A DNA stretch of 64,000 nucleotides from Rhizobium lentis (GTDB taxonomy: Bacteria; Pseudomonadota; Alphaproteobacteria; Rhizobiales; Rhizobiaceae). The position numbers were made by a program, and so were the translations under genes. Where the stretch lies: the NCBI RefSeq assembly GCF_014200175.1, contig NZ_JACHBD010000016.1:1-64000 (forward strand). The letters run 5' to 3'. Below the pieces are notes generated by a model. The model was not told the DNA's origin and did not search any database. It saw nothing but the letters and a program-made list of their open reading frames with translations. Positions 54,960-63,386 of this stretch are shown in pieces (positions within the stretch are counted from its first letter, which is position 1; the number at the start of each line of letters is the position of its first letter).

Positions 54960-55044
54960 CCGTCATCCCAGGCCTTGAGCCTGGGATCCACGGCCGCAAT
55001 GGACGAGGCCGGCATGGGTCCTCGGGTCAAGCCCGAGGACGACG
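54960..55044. repeat. RIME-like element (dispersed copy)
   Basis: CCGTCATCCCAGGCCTTGAG then CCTGGGATCC, and GGTCCTCGGGTCAAGCCCGA then GACGACG, give the same two-palindrome element as in the 46-47.6 kb array, here as a single copy 38 bases from the methyltransferase stop. Confidence 0.75.
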
Positions 55045-55082
55045 AGTGGGTGGAAGTCCGGCGCCCTCAGCCGCCGGTCTGG

Positions 55083-56159
55083 TCAGAGGCGGGCTTCGAG
55101 GATCAGGTTGAAGGGCGTCTGCATTGCCTTGCGGAAGCGGGTGAAGCCCGCCTTGCGGAAGACGTCCTTGAGCCTTGCCTCGCCGGCCTGGGCGCCGAGC
55201 ACGATGTGACCGCCATCGGAAATCGCATGGGCGCAGCAAATCGTCGTCGACGCGGCATAATAGAGCCGGCCGACAGGCGAGATATTGTCCTCCACCCGGT
55301 CATTGGCGAAGGGCTCGACCAGCATCACCGTGCCGTCCTTGGCAAGGGCCTTGGCCGCATGCGTGGCGGCTGCCACCGGATTGCCCATGTCGTGCAGGCA
55401 GTCGAAGAAGCAGATAAGGTCATAGCCCGTCCCCGGATAGGTATCCGCCCGCGCCGTCGAAAAGCTCGCGCGATCGGAAACGCCCGCCTCGCCCGCCACC
55501 TCTCGTGCTTCGTCGACCGACTTTTCGTGCGTGTCGAAGCCGTGGAATTTCGACTTCGGGAAGGCCTGCGCCATCAGCACCGTCGAATGGCCGTGGCCGC
55601 AGCCGACATCGGCGACCAGCGCGCCAGCCTTCAGCTTCTCCACCACGCCGTCGAGCGCGGGCAGCCATTCCGGCACGAGGCTGGCGCGGTAGGCGTTGCG
55701 GTAGAAGGAAGCGACGCCGCAGAAGAGCCGGCCATCATGGTCACCCCAAGGGATGCCGGCGCCGGTGCGGAAGGCCTCGACCGCCTTGTCCTCGTCGGCC
55801 CACATGGAAGCCGGCGTTGCCCAGGCATTCGGGATGAAGACGGGGCTGTCCTCGTTCGCCAGCACGAAAGCCTGTTCAGGCGTCAGCTCATAGGTGCCGC
55901 TGACGGCATGATAGGTGACATAGCCGCCGGCGACCTGCGAATTCAGCCATTCGCGCACATATCGTTCGGCGCAGCGGGCGCGGGTGGCGATCTCGCGAGA
56001 CGTGAGCGGACCGCGGTCGGCCATCGTCTTGTAGAGACCGAGGCGGTGGCCGAGGCTGACCATGACCCCGCCATAGCCGGCGGAAAGATCGCTGACGACG
56101 CGGCCGACCAGCGTGTCGAGCTTCGCACTGTCGATGGCCTTGCTTTGCATGGTATCCAT
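55083..56159 (-). CDS. Class I SAM-dependent methyltransferase
   Basis: A 358-residue methyltransferase. The N-terminal winged-helix-like region (about 1-100, REIATRARCAERYVREWLNS) is followed by a Rossmann domain with motif I VADVGCGHGHSTVLMA. Motifs ICFFDCLHDMGNP and VMLVEPFANDRVEDN follow. This arrangement is like the O- or small-molecule methyltransferases related to Rv2258c. GGGAGAA precedes the ATG at 56159. It is divergent from the GlxA-type regulator (181 bases away), a possible regulator. Confidence 0.88.
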   Translation of the reverse strand: MDTMQSKAIDSAKLDTLVGRVVSDLSAGYGGVMVSLGHRLGLYKTMADRGPLTSREIATRARCAERYVREWLNSQVAGGYVTYHAVSGTYELTPEQAFVLANEDSPVFIPNAWATPASMWADEDKAVEAFRTGAGIPWGDHDGRLFCGVASFYRNAYRASLVPEWLPALDGVVEKLKAGALVADVGCGHGHSTVLMAQAFPKSKFHGFDTHEKSVDEAREVAGEAGVSDRASFSTARADTYPGTGYDLICFFDCLHDMGNPVAAATHAAKALAKDGTVMLVEPFANDRVEDNISPVGRLYYAASTTICCAHAISDGGHIVLGAQAGEARLKDVFRKAGFTRFRKAMQTPFNLILEARL

Positions 56160-56340
56160 GATGTTTCTCCCTGGTTGCAAACCTCCGTTCGAGGTCGAGG
56201 GAAGGATCGCAGACCGGGAGCGTGAGCGGCAGAGCGGTGCCGGCCATGATCGGGCCATTTGCGCCACGCAAGGGAAGCTGTCGCGTCCGCAGTGGCCCCG
56301 GCTGCGCTCCGGGGTTATCATTGCTGCCAAGGGGGAACCG

Positions 56341-57405
56341 ATGATGACGGGAACGCAGCAGGAGGCGGAGGGGGCGCCGGGGCCGCAGCCGCTCCATGTC
56401 AGCCTGGTGGCGCTGCCGGAGGCGGCAGTCTCGACGCTGAGCGGCATCTTTGATGTCATGAACGCCTTTTCCATCGTACCGCCGGACGACGGCATTGCGA
56501 AGACGCCTCCTTTCCACGTCGAAATCGTTGGCGAACGGGCCGGCCCGCTGACGCTCGCCAGCCGCGTGCCGCTGGTGGTGCAGCGGCCGGTCGCCGAAAT
56601 CGAGCGGACCGACATCGTCATCGTGCCGTCGGTCGTGCTCGGGCCGGAAGGTTGGGTGAAGCGCCGCTATCCCGAACTGGTGGATTGGTGCCGGAGGATG
56701 CACGTGAGGGGGGCACTGATCTGCTCGGCCTGTTCGGGCATCTTCCTGCTTGCCGAGACCGGGGTCTTCGATGGCGCCGACGCCACCGTCCATTTCGGCT
56801 ATGCCCAGACGTTCCGCGACGCCTATCCTGAGGTTCCGATCCATCCGGAGCAGGTGCTGGTGGTCGCCGGCCGGCGGGACGAGCTGATTACATCAGGCGC
56901 CTCGATGACATGGCACGATCTCGTGCTCTACCTGATCGCCCGCCATGCGGGGGCGACGGCGGCGCAGACGGTGGCCCGCTATTTTGCCCTGCAATGGCAC
57001 CAGGACGGGCTGGCTCCCTACATGGTGTTCGAGGGGCGGCGCGACCACGGCGACCAGGCGATCCAGACTGCACAGGACTGGCTTGCCGTCCATTTTTCGG
57101 TCGCCAATCCGCTGGAGGAGATGGTCAGGCAGGCGGGGCTGACGGAACGGACCTTCAAACGGCGGTTCACCCGGGCGACCGGCCTGAGCCCGATCGCCTA
57201 TGTCCAACGGCTGCGGATCGAGGAAGCGAAGCGGCGGTTGGAGCGAACCGAAGCTTCCGTCGACGAAATAAGCTGGCAGGTCGGCTACGAGGAGCCCGCC
57301 TTCTTTCGGCGCTTGTTCAGGCGGATAACCGGCTTGGCTCCGGGAAACTATCGTCGTCGGTTTCAGGTGCCGGCCTATGCCAAGCGGCCTTCATCGCACG
57401 GCTGA
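56341..57405 (+). CDS. GlxA-type AraC regulator (DJ-1/PfpI plus HTH)
   Basis: A 354-residue transcription factor. The N-terminal DJ-1/PfpI domain contains the conserved ALICSACSGIFLLAE elbow. Two helix-turn-helix motifs of the AraC type follow: MVRQAGLTERTFKRRFTRAT and the last in SVDEISWQVGYEEPAFFRRL. GlxA regulators typically sense small ligands with an inactive amidase fold. AAGGGGGAA precedes the ATG. The divergent methyltransferase may be its target. Confidence 0.9.
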   Translation: MMTGTQQEAEGAPGPQPLHVSLVALPEAAVSTLSGIFDVMNAFSIVPPDDGIAKTPPFHVEIVGERAGPLTLASRVPLVVQRPVAEIERTDIVIVPSVVLGPEGWVKRRYPELVDWCRRMHVRGALICSACSGIFLLAETGVFDGADATVHFGYAQTFRDAYPEVPIHPEQVLVVAGRRDELITSGASMTWHDLVLYLIARHAGATAAQTVARYFALQWHQDGLAPYMVFEGRRDHGDQAIQTAQDWLAVHFSVANPLEEMVRQAGLTERTFKRRFTRATGLSPIAYVQRLRIEEAKRRLERTEASVDEISWQVGYEEPAFFRRLFRRITGLAPGNYRRRFQVPAYAKRPSSHG

Positions 57406-57446
57406 TGCGGCGTTCTCCGTCGCTTCCCAGCGACTCTGCGCCACGA

Positions 57447-57556
57447 TCAGGCGTCTTGGGGCCGCCGGGAGAGTTCTGCGATAAAATAGTCCGCCACCAT
57501 TCGAACCGAAGGGAGCTGCCCGCGGCGATCCGCAATCAGCAGGATTGCCGTCACCC
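57447..57556 (-). pseudogene. LysR-family 3' end remnant
   Basis: On the minus strand, codons ending LIADRRGQLPSVRMVADYFI and ELSRRPQDA to a stop at 57447 match the C-terminal end of LysR regulators (arginine-leucine-PSVR, then a helix). Upstream there is no helix-turn-helix and the frame becomes unrelated beyond about 57556. It is a decayed 3' end. Confidence 0.55.
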
Positions 57557-57879
57557 CACCTCCTCTCCATTCGGGTAAAAAAGCGTGATCTTGGCGGCGG
57601 CGCCTTCGCCATTGCGAAGCGTCAAAACCGCTTCCGAAGGCGATGCCGTTAGCTCGTCGAGCTTACTCGCTTCATCGGGTCGCGAACACACCTTTCTCCC
57701 TGATATAATCGGCCGAGGCGACGAGCCGGGTGGGATCGTCATGGATCCGGCGCTGGAACTATTCCGCAAACGGGACGGTGCTGGACATGGCAACGGAGAT
57801 ATTTCAGGCGTGTTTGAGCTGATCCGGAGCAGGCGCAGGAGCAGCGCTGTCAGCTGAAGGGCTGACCGGCCATCCCGAA

Positions 57880-58042
57880 ATAGAAAAGCCTGCCGCGGGA
57901 GGAGGTGCGGCAGGCTTTCCTAAAAGAACCGAACAGCGACTTGGGAGGAGGAGTGCCGCTGTTCCAACAGACGTCCCTTCGGGAGGAGGAGTGGACGTCT
58001 GAATTTCGAAGCGTTGCGGGAGGAGGAGCATCGCTTCGATAG
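57880..58042 (-). ncRNA. alpha-r14/NfeR1-like ('cuckoo') small RNA with four anti-SD hairpins
   Basis: On the minus strand four stem-loops follow each other: stems TCGAAGCG, CAGACGTCC, GAACAGCG and GCCTGCCGC, pairing with exact complements at 58007-58040, 57969-58002, 57932-57965 and 57889-57916. Each loop contains CTCCTCCC or ACCTCCTCCC, complementary to the Shine-Dalgarno core. The last stem is GC-rich and followed by TTTTCTATTT, a Rho-independent terminator. A TATGAT -10-like box lies just upstream at 58049-58054. This matches alphaproteobacterial sRNAs with repeated anti-SD loops (alpha-r14, NfeR1 in Sinorhizobium meliloti; CcsR/cuckoo elsewhere), which repress translation of mRNAs by pairing to SD regions. 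It could be one or two transcripts. Confidence 0.82.
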
Positions 58043-58048
58043 AAATAA

Positions 58049-58054
58049 TCATAC
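58049..58054 (-). promoter_or_regulatory. -10 box of the small RNA
   Basis: TATGAT reads on the minus strand at 58054-58049, seven bases upstream of the first possible transcript base. A -35 is weak (CTGGCG at about 58072-58077). Confidence 0.4.
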
Positions 58055-58298
58055 TCGCACCAGCGCCATCCGCCAGCGCCTATGTTGCACTGCAGCTATG
58101 CACCCGCCGCAACTGTCGGCGGGGCGGATAGGCATTCCTGCTCCTATTCTGTTGGCTGTTTTGCCGCTCCCCATGGAATTTTCGGTGCCTTCAAGGACTC
58201 GGATAAATTGGGCGAATTAACCCGGGAGTCCCATTGTGCGGCGCAGCAATCGTCCCCACATCGAGAGTTGAGGCCGATTGGCGGCCAAGGAGACGACA

Positions 58299-59393
58299 TT
58301 GCTCGACAAGCCCCCACAAAATCACCGCTTGGTCGAAATCGGGAGGTTTGGCTCCAATCCGGGGTCATTAAAGGGGTGGCTATATCTGCCGTCGATCATG
58401 GCCCCCGGCACCCCGCTTGTCGTTGCGCTGCATGGCTGCACACAGACGGCAGAGGGCTACGCCGCAGGTTCCGGCTGGTCGCAACTCGCCGAGCGGCGCG
58501 GATTTGCGGTGCTCTATCCCGAGCAACAGCGCTCGAACAATGCCAATCTCTGCTTCAACTGGTTCGAGCCCGGCGACATCAGCCGGGATGCGGGGGAGGC
58601 ATTGTCCATCCGGCAGATGATCGGCCATCTCGTCCAGTCGCAGGGCATCGATCCGAAGCGCATCTTCATCACAGGCCTGTCGGCAGGCGGTGCGATGGCG
58701 AACGTCATGCTGTCGACCTACCCTGAGATATTTGCAGGCGGCGCCATCATCGGCGGGCTGCCCTATGGCGTGGCAGGCACCGTGGCAGAGGCTTTCCAGC
58801 GCATGCAAGGCCGCAATCCGCCGACTGTCCCCAGGCTCCAATCGGTTCTCAAGCGCGCCTCGAACCACCGCGGGCCCTGGCCTAGGATTTCGATCTGGCA
58901 CGGCACGCATGACCAGACGGTCCGAGCCAGGAATGCCGAACAGATCGCCCAGCAATGGAGCGGCGTGCACTCCCTTGCCATCGAGCCAACGCGGAGCGAG
59001 TTGATACACGGCCATAGGCGCAAAGTCTGGCTCGACGCGAAAGGCATGGAGGCCGTCGAGATCTATCTCGTCAAGGGCATGGGCCACGGCGTTCCCCTGG
59101 CGACGAGCGGCGATCGCGCCATCGGGAGAGCCGGCCCGCATATGCTCGAGGCGGGGATTTCCTCGACCGTTCGTATCGCACATGCATGGAATCTGGCGAC
59201 GGAAGCAGACGTCGAGGAGGCTGAGGCAGGCGGAAATTTCGCCCGCCGGGAAGAGCCCGACGCCGCTCCATCCACGATAGATAGAGCATTGCGCTACGCC
59301 AGGTCGCGCGCCAACGCCGCCAGCGCCGCCCCCGACGGCAAGATCGCCAAGGTCATAAACGACGCGCTCCGAGCGGCGGGGCTGATGCGATAG
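58299..59393 (+). CDS. PHB-depolymerase-family esterase
   Basis: A 364-residue alpha/beta hydrolase of the PHB depolymerase/Est type. VVALHGCTQTAEGYAAGSGW is the oxyanion region, GLSAGGAMANVMLSTYPEIF holds the nucleophile serine, WHGTHDQTV the acid and VKGMGHGVPL the histidine. Substrates may be short polyhydroxyalkanoate esters or feruloyl esters. TTG at 58299, six bases after AAGGAG, is preferred; TTG at 58278 is an alternative. It lacks a signal peptide, so it may be intracellular. Confidence 0.88.
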   Translation: MLDKPPQNHRLVEIGRFGSNPGSLKGWLYLPSIMAPGTPLVVALHGCTQTAEGYAAGSGWSQLAERRGFAVLYPEQQRSNNANLCFNWFEPGDISRDAGEALSIRQMIGHLVQSQGIDPKRIFITGLSAGGAMANVMLSTYPEIFAGGAIIGGLPYGVAGTVAEAFQRMQGRNPPTVPRLQSVLKRASNHRGPWPRISIWHGTHDQTVRARNAEQIAQQWSGVHSLAIEPTRSELIHGHRRKVWLDAKGMEAVEIYLVKGMGHGVPLATSGDRAIGRAGPHMLEAGISSTVRIAHAWNLATEADVEEAEAGGNFARREEPDAAPSTIDRALRYARSRANAASAAPDGKIAKVINDALRAAGLMR

Positions 59394-59525
59394 CCAGACA
59401 ATCGCCGCAAGCGGGAATGATCACCTTGACCACAAGATGCCAAAAGCCGCTCGTCGCGGCGGGGATGTAGCTCCCGTCGGGCTACACCAGCCCTTCGTCA
59501 CACCCCCGCAGCAAGCAACGCGTGT

Positions 59526-60419
59526 TCAGCTCCGATGTCTCAGAGCATCGACGATCAGCGCCATCGCCGGGGACATCTGGCGTCGGCTGGGATAGTAGAG
59601 ATGGTATCCCGTGAACGGCTCGCTCCAATCGTCGAGGACAGCCTGCAGCGTTCCCGCCTGGATGTGTTCTTCCACGAGATCCTCCGGAATATAGGCGATC
59701 CCGTATCCTTTAACGGCGGCGTCGATCTGGGAGATCGAGGAGTTGAAGCTGAGCTGCCCCTCGACCCGGACCCGAAGCTCCCTCCCGTCCTTCTCGAACT
59801 CCCAAGCATAAAAGCCGCCCCATGTGGCTTGGCGCATGTTGATGCAGACATGGCTTACGAGGTCCTGCGGCGTCTTGGGGATCCCGTGGCTGACGAGATA
59901 TTCCGGGGCGGCTACGGCACGCAGGCGCCAGTCGGGGCCTATGCGTACGGCGATCATGTCCTTGTCGACGCTCTCGCCGAGCCGGACGCCGGCGTCGAAA
60001 CGCTCCTCGACGATGTTGCGCATTCCGTTATCGCTGTAGAGCTCGACCTTGACGTCGGGATTGTCGGACAGGACACGGCTCAGCTTGGGCCAGACCGTCG
60101 TCTGTAGAGCATGATCTGAGAGCGTCAGGCGCACTGTGCCCGACGGCTTCTCCCGGAAAGCCACCAGATCTGCAAGATCTGCTTCGATCCCCTCGAATCT
60201 TGGAGCGAGCGACTGTAGCAGGCGTTCGCCAGCCTCCGTTGTCGCCACGCTGCGGGTCGTCCGCGTCAGCAGGCGCACTCCCAGTCGCGCCTCCAACTGC
60301 TTGATCGTATGGCTGAGGGTCGACTGAGAGGTGCCGAGCGTGGCTGCGGCCTTGGTGAAGCTCTGCTCCCTCGCCACCTCGATGAACCACAGCAGGTCCT
60401 TCACATCCTCCCGCAGCAT
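59526..60419 (-). CDS. LysR-family transcriptional regulator
   Basis: A 297-residue LysR regulator, HTH in FIEVAREQSFTKAAATLGTS with STLSHTIKQLEARLGVRLLT, effector domain VRLTLSDHALQTTVWPKLSR. It is divergent from the MFS gene at 60549 (129 bases), so it likely controls the MFS-cyclophilin-hydrolase-SDR series. It has the usual C-terminal YPSRRQMSPAMALIVDALRH. Confidence 0.9.
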   Translation of the reverse strand: MLREDVKDLLWFIEVAREQSFTKAAATLGTSQSTLSHTIKQLEARLGVRLLTRTTRSVATTEAGERLLQSLAPRFEGIEADLADLVAFREKPSGTVRLTLSDHALQTTVWPKLSRVLSDNPDVKVELYSDNGMRNIVEERFDAGVRLGESVDKDMIAVRIGPDWRLRAVAAPEYLVSHGIPKTPQDLVSHVCINMRQATWGGFYAWEFEKDGRELRVRVEGQLSFNSSISQIDAAVKGYGIAYIPEDLVEEHIQAGTLQAVLDDWSEPFTGYHLYYPSRRQMSPAMALIVDALRHRS

Positions 60420-60548
60420 GCCGTCCTGGCTCCTATTAATGTTCTATATCGATAACTCCATGCGGATTAGCACGGATTGTTCGCAAAGTCCCCCGGCAAT
60501 ATCTTTCTCTTGCAAGTCGCCAAACGCGAGCACGCAAGGATCCATGAC

Positions 60549-61736
60549 ATGAGCATAACATTCGAAGATGGCATCGAGAGCCAGAAAGCCGCTTGGGGAG
60601 CAGTATTCTCCATGACGTTGTGCGTCTTCGTTCTGATCGCGTCTGAGTTCATGCCGGTCAGTCTTTTGACCCCGATCGCGTCGGGCCTAAGCATCTCAGA
60701 GGGGCAGGCGGGACAGGCGATCTCGATCTCCGGCGTCTTTGCAGTCATCACCAGCCTCTTCATCTCGACGTTCGCCAGTCGGCTCGACCGAAGGATCGTC
60801 GTTCTTGGATTGACCGCTCTTCTGACGCTCTCCGGCATCATCGTGACGTTTGCACCGACCTATCCGGTCCTGATGATCGGCCGGGCCATTCTCGGCATCT
60901 CGATCGGAGGCTTCTGGTCGATGTCGACAGCGATCGTCATGCGGCTTGTATCAGAAAGCCAGGTGCCTGCAGCGCTGGCCCTGCTGAACGCGGGAAATGC
61001 GATCGCCGCGACCATCTCGGCCCCGGCCGGCAGCCTTCTGGGCGCCTACATCGGCTGGAGAGGAGCGTTCTTCCTCGTGGTTCCGGTCAGCCTTCTTGCG
61101 ATCCTCTGGCAGTTTATCAGTCTTCCCTCGCTGCCTGCCCGGGCAGGCCAGGCTTCGCCGAACGTGTTCAGGTTGCTCCGGCGTCCTCCGGTCATCGCTG
61201 GGATGATGACAATTCTGCTCCTGTTCATGGGGCAGTTCGCGCTCTTCACCTATCTGCGTCCTTTCCTGGAGCAGGTAACCCATCTCGGCATCGAGACGCT
61301 TTCGTTCAGCCTGCTGGTTATGGGCTTCGCAGGGGCGGGTGGCACCTGGATGATCGGTAAACTGCTGATGCATCGTCTGTTCAGCATTCTTGTTGTCATA
61401 CCCCTGGTGATGGCAGGCCTTGCCTTGTTCCTGATCGCTTTTGGAGACAGGGAGCTTCCCGTGTTCGCCGCACTCGTGGGATGGGGCCTTTTCGGGACTG
61501 CCGCTCCTGTCGGTTGGGGAACGTGGCTCAGCCGATACCTCGCCGATGACGCCGAGGCCGGAGGAGGTTTGCAGGTCGCGGTCATCCAGCTTGCGATCAC
61601 GGCAGGAGCATCGATCGGCGGCCTCCTCTTCGACATCGTGGGCTGGCGGTCCGCCTTCGCCCTCAGCGCAGCCTTGCTTGCCGGCTCGTCTCTCACGTCG
61701 ATCGTCGCCTGGCACACCGTCAGGAGAGCCTCATGA
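60549..61736 (+). CDS. MFS transporter (DHA1-type efflux)
   Basis: A 395-residue 12-helix major facilitator. Helix 1 begins WGAVFSMTLCVFVLIASEFM and an early segment has LDRRIVVLGLTALLTLSG; the signature-like YPVLMIGRAILGISIGGFWS is in the first half, and QLAITAGASIGGLLFDIVGW in the second. It resembles DHA1-type exporters of drugs or sugars such as arabinose exporters. ATG at 60549 gives a family-like N terminus. It ends overlapping the cyclophilin-like gene (ATGA) and is the first of four codirectional genes. Confidence 0.88.
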   Translation: MSITFEDGIESQKAAWGAVFSMTLCVFVLIASEFMPVSLLTPIASGLSISEGQAGQAISISGVFAVITSLFISTFASRLDRRIVVLGLTALLTLSGIIVTFAPTYPVLMIGRAILGISIGGFWSMSTAIVMRLVSESQVPAALALLNAGNAIAATISAPAGSLLGAYIGWRGAFFLVVPVSLLAILWQFISLPSLPARAGQASPNVFRLLRRPPVIAGMMTILLLFMGQFALFTYLRPFLEQVTHLGIETLSFSLLVMGFAGAGGTWMIGKLLMHRLFSILVVIPLVMAGLALFLIAFGDRELPVFAALVGWGLFGTAAPVGWGTWLSRYLADDAEAGGGLQVAVIQLAITAGASIGGLLFDIVGWRSAFALSAALLAGSSLTSIVAWHTVRRAS

Positions 61737-62188
61737 GGGATCGACCGCGCTTCATGACCCGTCGAACACTGGTGCTAGGCGTCGCTGTCCTTGGCCTGTC
61801 GGGCCTGAGTCAACCGAAACCAACAACAGGAGGCTTTGACGTGAAGATAAGGCTTACCTTCGGCGAGCACACGATGACGGCGACACTGTACGACAATGCG
61901 TCCGACCGTGACTTTGCCTCCCTGCTTCCACTCGAGCTCGAGATCAAGGACTTCGGATCGAACGAGAAGATCGCATACCTGCCGCGCAAGCTGACAGTCG
62001 AAGGACACGGACCCTTCTCCGACGAGCGGCCATACGACCTCTGCTACTACATGCCCTGGGGAAATCTCGCGATGTTCTACGCCGACTACAAGCATCCGGG
62101 CCTGGTCCGCCTCGGTCGCTTCGACGACGGGTTCGAAGCGCTTCACGTACCTGGGGAATTCCCGCTGCGCATCGAGCGCATCCAGTGA
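61733..62188 (+). CDS. Cyclophilin-like-fold secreted protein
   Basis: A 151-residue exported protein. Two arginines and a hydrophobic helix (RRTLVLGVAVLGLSGLSQPK) precede a beta-rich domain with KIRLTFGEHTMTATLYDNAS, LPLELEIKDFGSNEKIAYLP and YDLCYYMPWGNLAMFYADYK. This matches the cyclophilin-like family (small proteins called cyclophilin-like 2). It is translationally coupled to the MFS gene; ATG at 61754 (MTRR) is an alternative start. Confidence 0.8.
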   Translation: MRDRPRFMTRRTLVLGVAVLGLSGLSQPKPTTGGFDVKIRLTFGEHTMTATLYDNASDRDFASLLPLELEIKDFGSNEKIAYLPRKLTVEGHGPFSDERPYDLCYYMPWGNLAMFYADYKHPGLVRLGRFDDGFEALHVPGEFPLRIERIQ

Positions 62189-62219
62189 CACTCAGCCCAT
62201 CCAGACAGGAGACTTCCAA

Positions 62220-63302
62220 ATGAGCAAGCACAGTGAGACGCAGGACGGCTTCAATTCGAGCAGGCGTGGTCTGATGAAGGCGACCGGCGTCGCCGTCGCG
62301 GCCATCAGCCTGATCCCGGCGGCTGCCGCGACCCGGGCCCTGGCTCAGACCACGGATTGGGACAAGACCTTCCCCAAGAGCGACAAGGTCGACCATCAGA
62401 AGGTCTCGTTCAAGAACCGATATGGCATCACTCTGGCCGGCGATCTCTACCTTCCCAAGGATCGGGACAACAATACGCTCGCCGCCATCGTCATCAGCGG
62501 GCCGTTCGGCGCGGTGAAGGAACAGTCGTCCGGGCTTTATGCGCAGACGATGGCAGAACGTGGATTTGCAACGCTTGCCTTCGACCCATCATATACCGGA
62601 GAGAGCGGCGGCGAACCGCGTAACATCGCCTCGCCGGACATCAACACCGAGGACTTCAGTGCCGCAGTGGACTTCATCGGCCTGCGGCCGGAAGTCGATC
62701 GTGAGCGCATCGGCGTAATCGGCGTCTGCGGCTGGGGCGGCATGGCTTTGAATGCCGTTGCCGTCGACAAGCGCGTCAAAGCTGTCGTCGCCAGCACCAT
62801 GTACGACATGACGCGCGTCATGTCCAAGGGTTACAACGACAGCGTTACCCTGGAGCAACGCACGCAAACGTTGGAGCAGTTAAGCCGGCAGCGTTGGGTC
62901 GATGCGGAAAAGGGTACTCCCGCGTACCAGGCGGCCTATAACGTCGAGGTCGGCCCAGATGCACCGCAGTTCATGGTCGATTACCACGACTACTATTCGA
63001 CGCCGCGCGGTTATCATAAGCGCGCTGTCAACTCGGGCAACGCCTGGTCGCAGACCACGCCGATCTCATTCATGAACATGCCGATTCTGACCTACATCGC
63101 GGAGATCTCGCCGCGTCCGGTGCTGTTCATCCACGGCGAGAAGGCTCACTCACGCTACTTCAGTGAAACCGCCTTCGCAGCCGCCGCGGAGCCAAAGGAA
63201 CTGATGATCATTCCGGATGCAAGCCATACCGACCTTTACGACCGCATGGACAAGATCCCCTTCGACCGGATGGCCGAGTTTTTCGGTCGACATCTGGCAT
63301 AA
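62220..63302 (+). CDS. TAT-exported alpha/beta hydrolase with possible Cys nucleophile
   Basis: A 360-residue hydrolase with a twin-arginine signal SSRRGLMKATGVAVAAISL (S-R-R-x-L-x-K) and cleavage after RALA. The fold shows AAIVISGPFGAVKEQSSGLY, the nucleophile elbow GVCGWGGMALNAVAVDKR, and DASHTDLYD as the histidine region. The elbow has cysteine where most alpha/beta hydrolases have serine, as in dienelactone hydrolases; I infer cysteine-based or weak activity. It follows the cyclophilin-like gene by 31 bases, so all are probably one operon. Confidence 0.88.
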   Translation: MSKHSETQDGFNSSRRGLMKATGVAVAAISLIPAAAATRALAQTTDWDKTFPKSDKVDHQKVSFKNRYGITLAGDLYLPKDRDNNTLAAIVISGPFGAVKEQSSGLYAQTMAERGFATLAFDPSYTGESGGEPRNIASPDINTEDFSAAVDFIGLRPEVDRERIGVIGVCGWGGMALNAVAVDKRVKAVVASTMYDMTRVMSKGYNDSVTLEQRTQTLEQLSRQRWVDAEKGTPAYQAAYNVEVGPDAPQFMVDYHDYYSTPRGYHKRAVNSGNAWSQTTPISFMNMPILTYIAEISPRPVLFIHGEKAHSRYFSETAFAAAAEPKELMIIPDASHTDLYDRMDKIPFDRMAEFFGRHLA

Positions 63303-63386
63303 GCGAAACTCGCCGGTCGAAATATCACAGGCGGCCAGGTGACCTTCTGGTCACAACGCCGTCTCGCTTCTCATCAGGAGACACGA

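Larger units (their letters stand above)
57406..58298. other. Gene-poor region carrying small RNA and a LysR remnant
   Basis: About 890 bases. A LysR C-terminal fragment lies at 57447-57556. A small RNA with four hairpins lies at 57880-58042. Between them, an 80-codon minus-strand frame (57551-57793) ending KITLFYPNGEEVG has no recognised family and no clear start. The final 250 bases hold no supported feature apart from a possible promoter of the RNA. Confidence 0.5.

Noticed and set aside
54936-56225. 429-codon plus-strand ORF
   Set aside because: Antisense shadow of the methyltransferase gene, which has a SAM motif on the minus strand.
57551-57793. 80-codon minus-strand ORF
   Set aside because: No family, no ribosome binding site and neighbours are remnants; too weak to call a gene.
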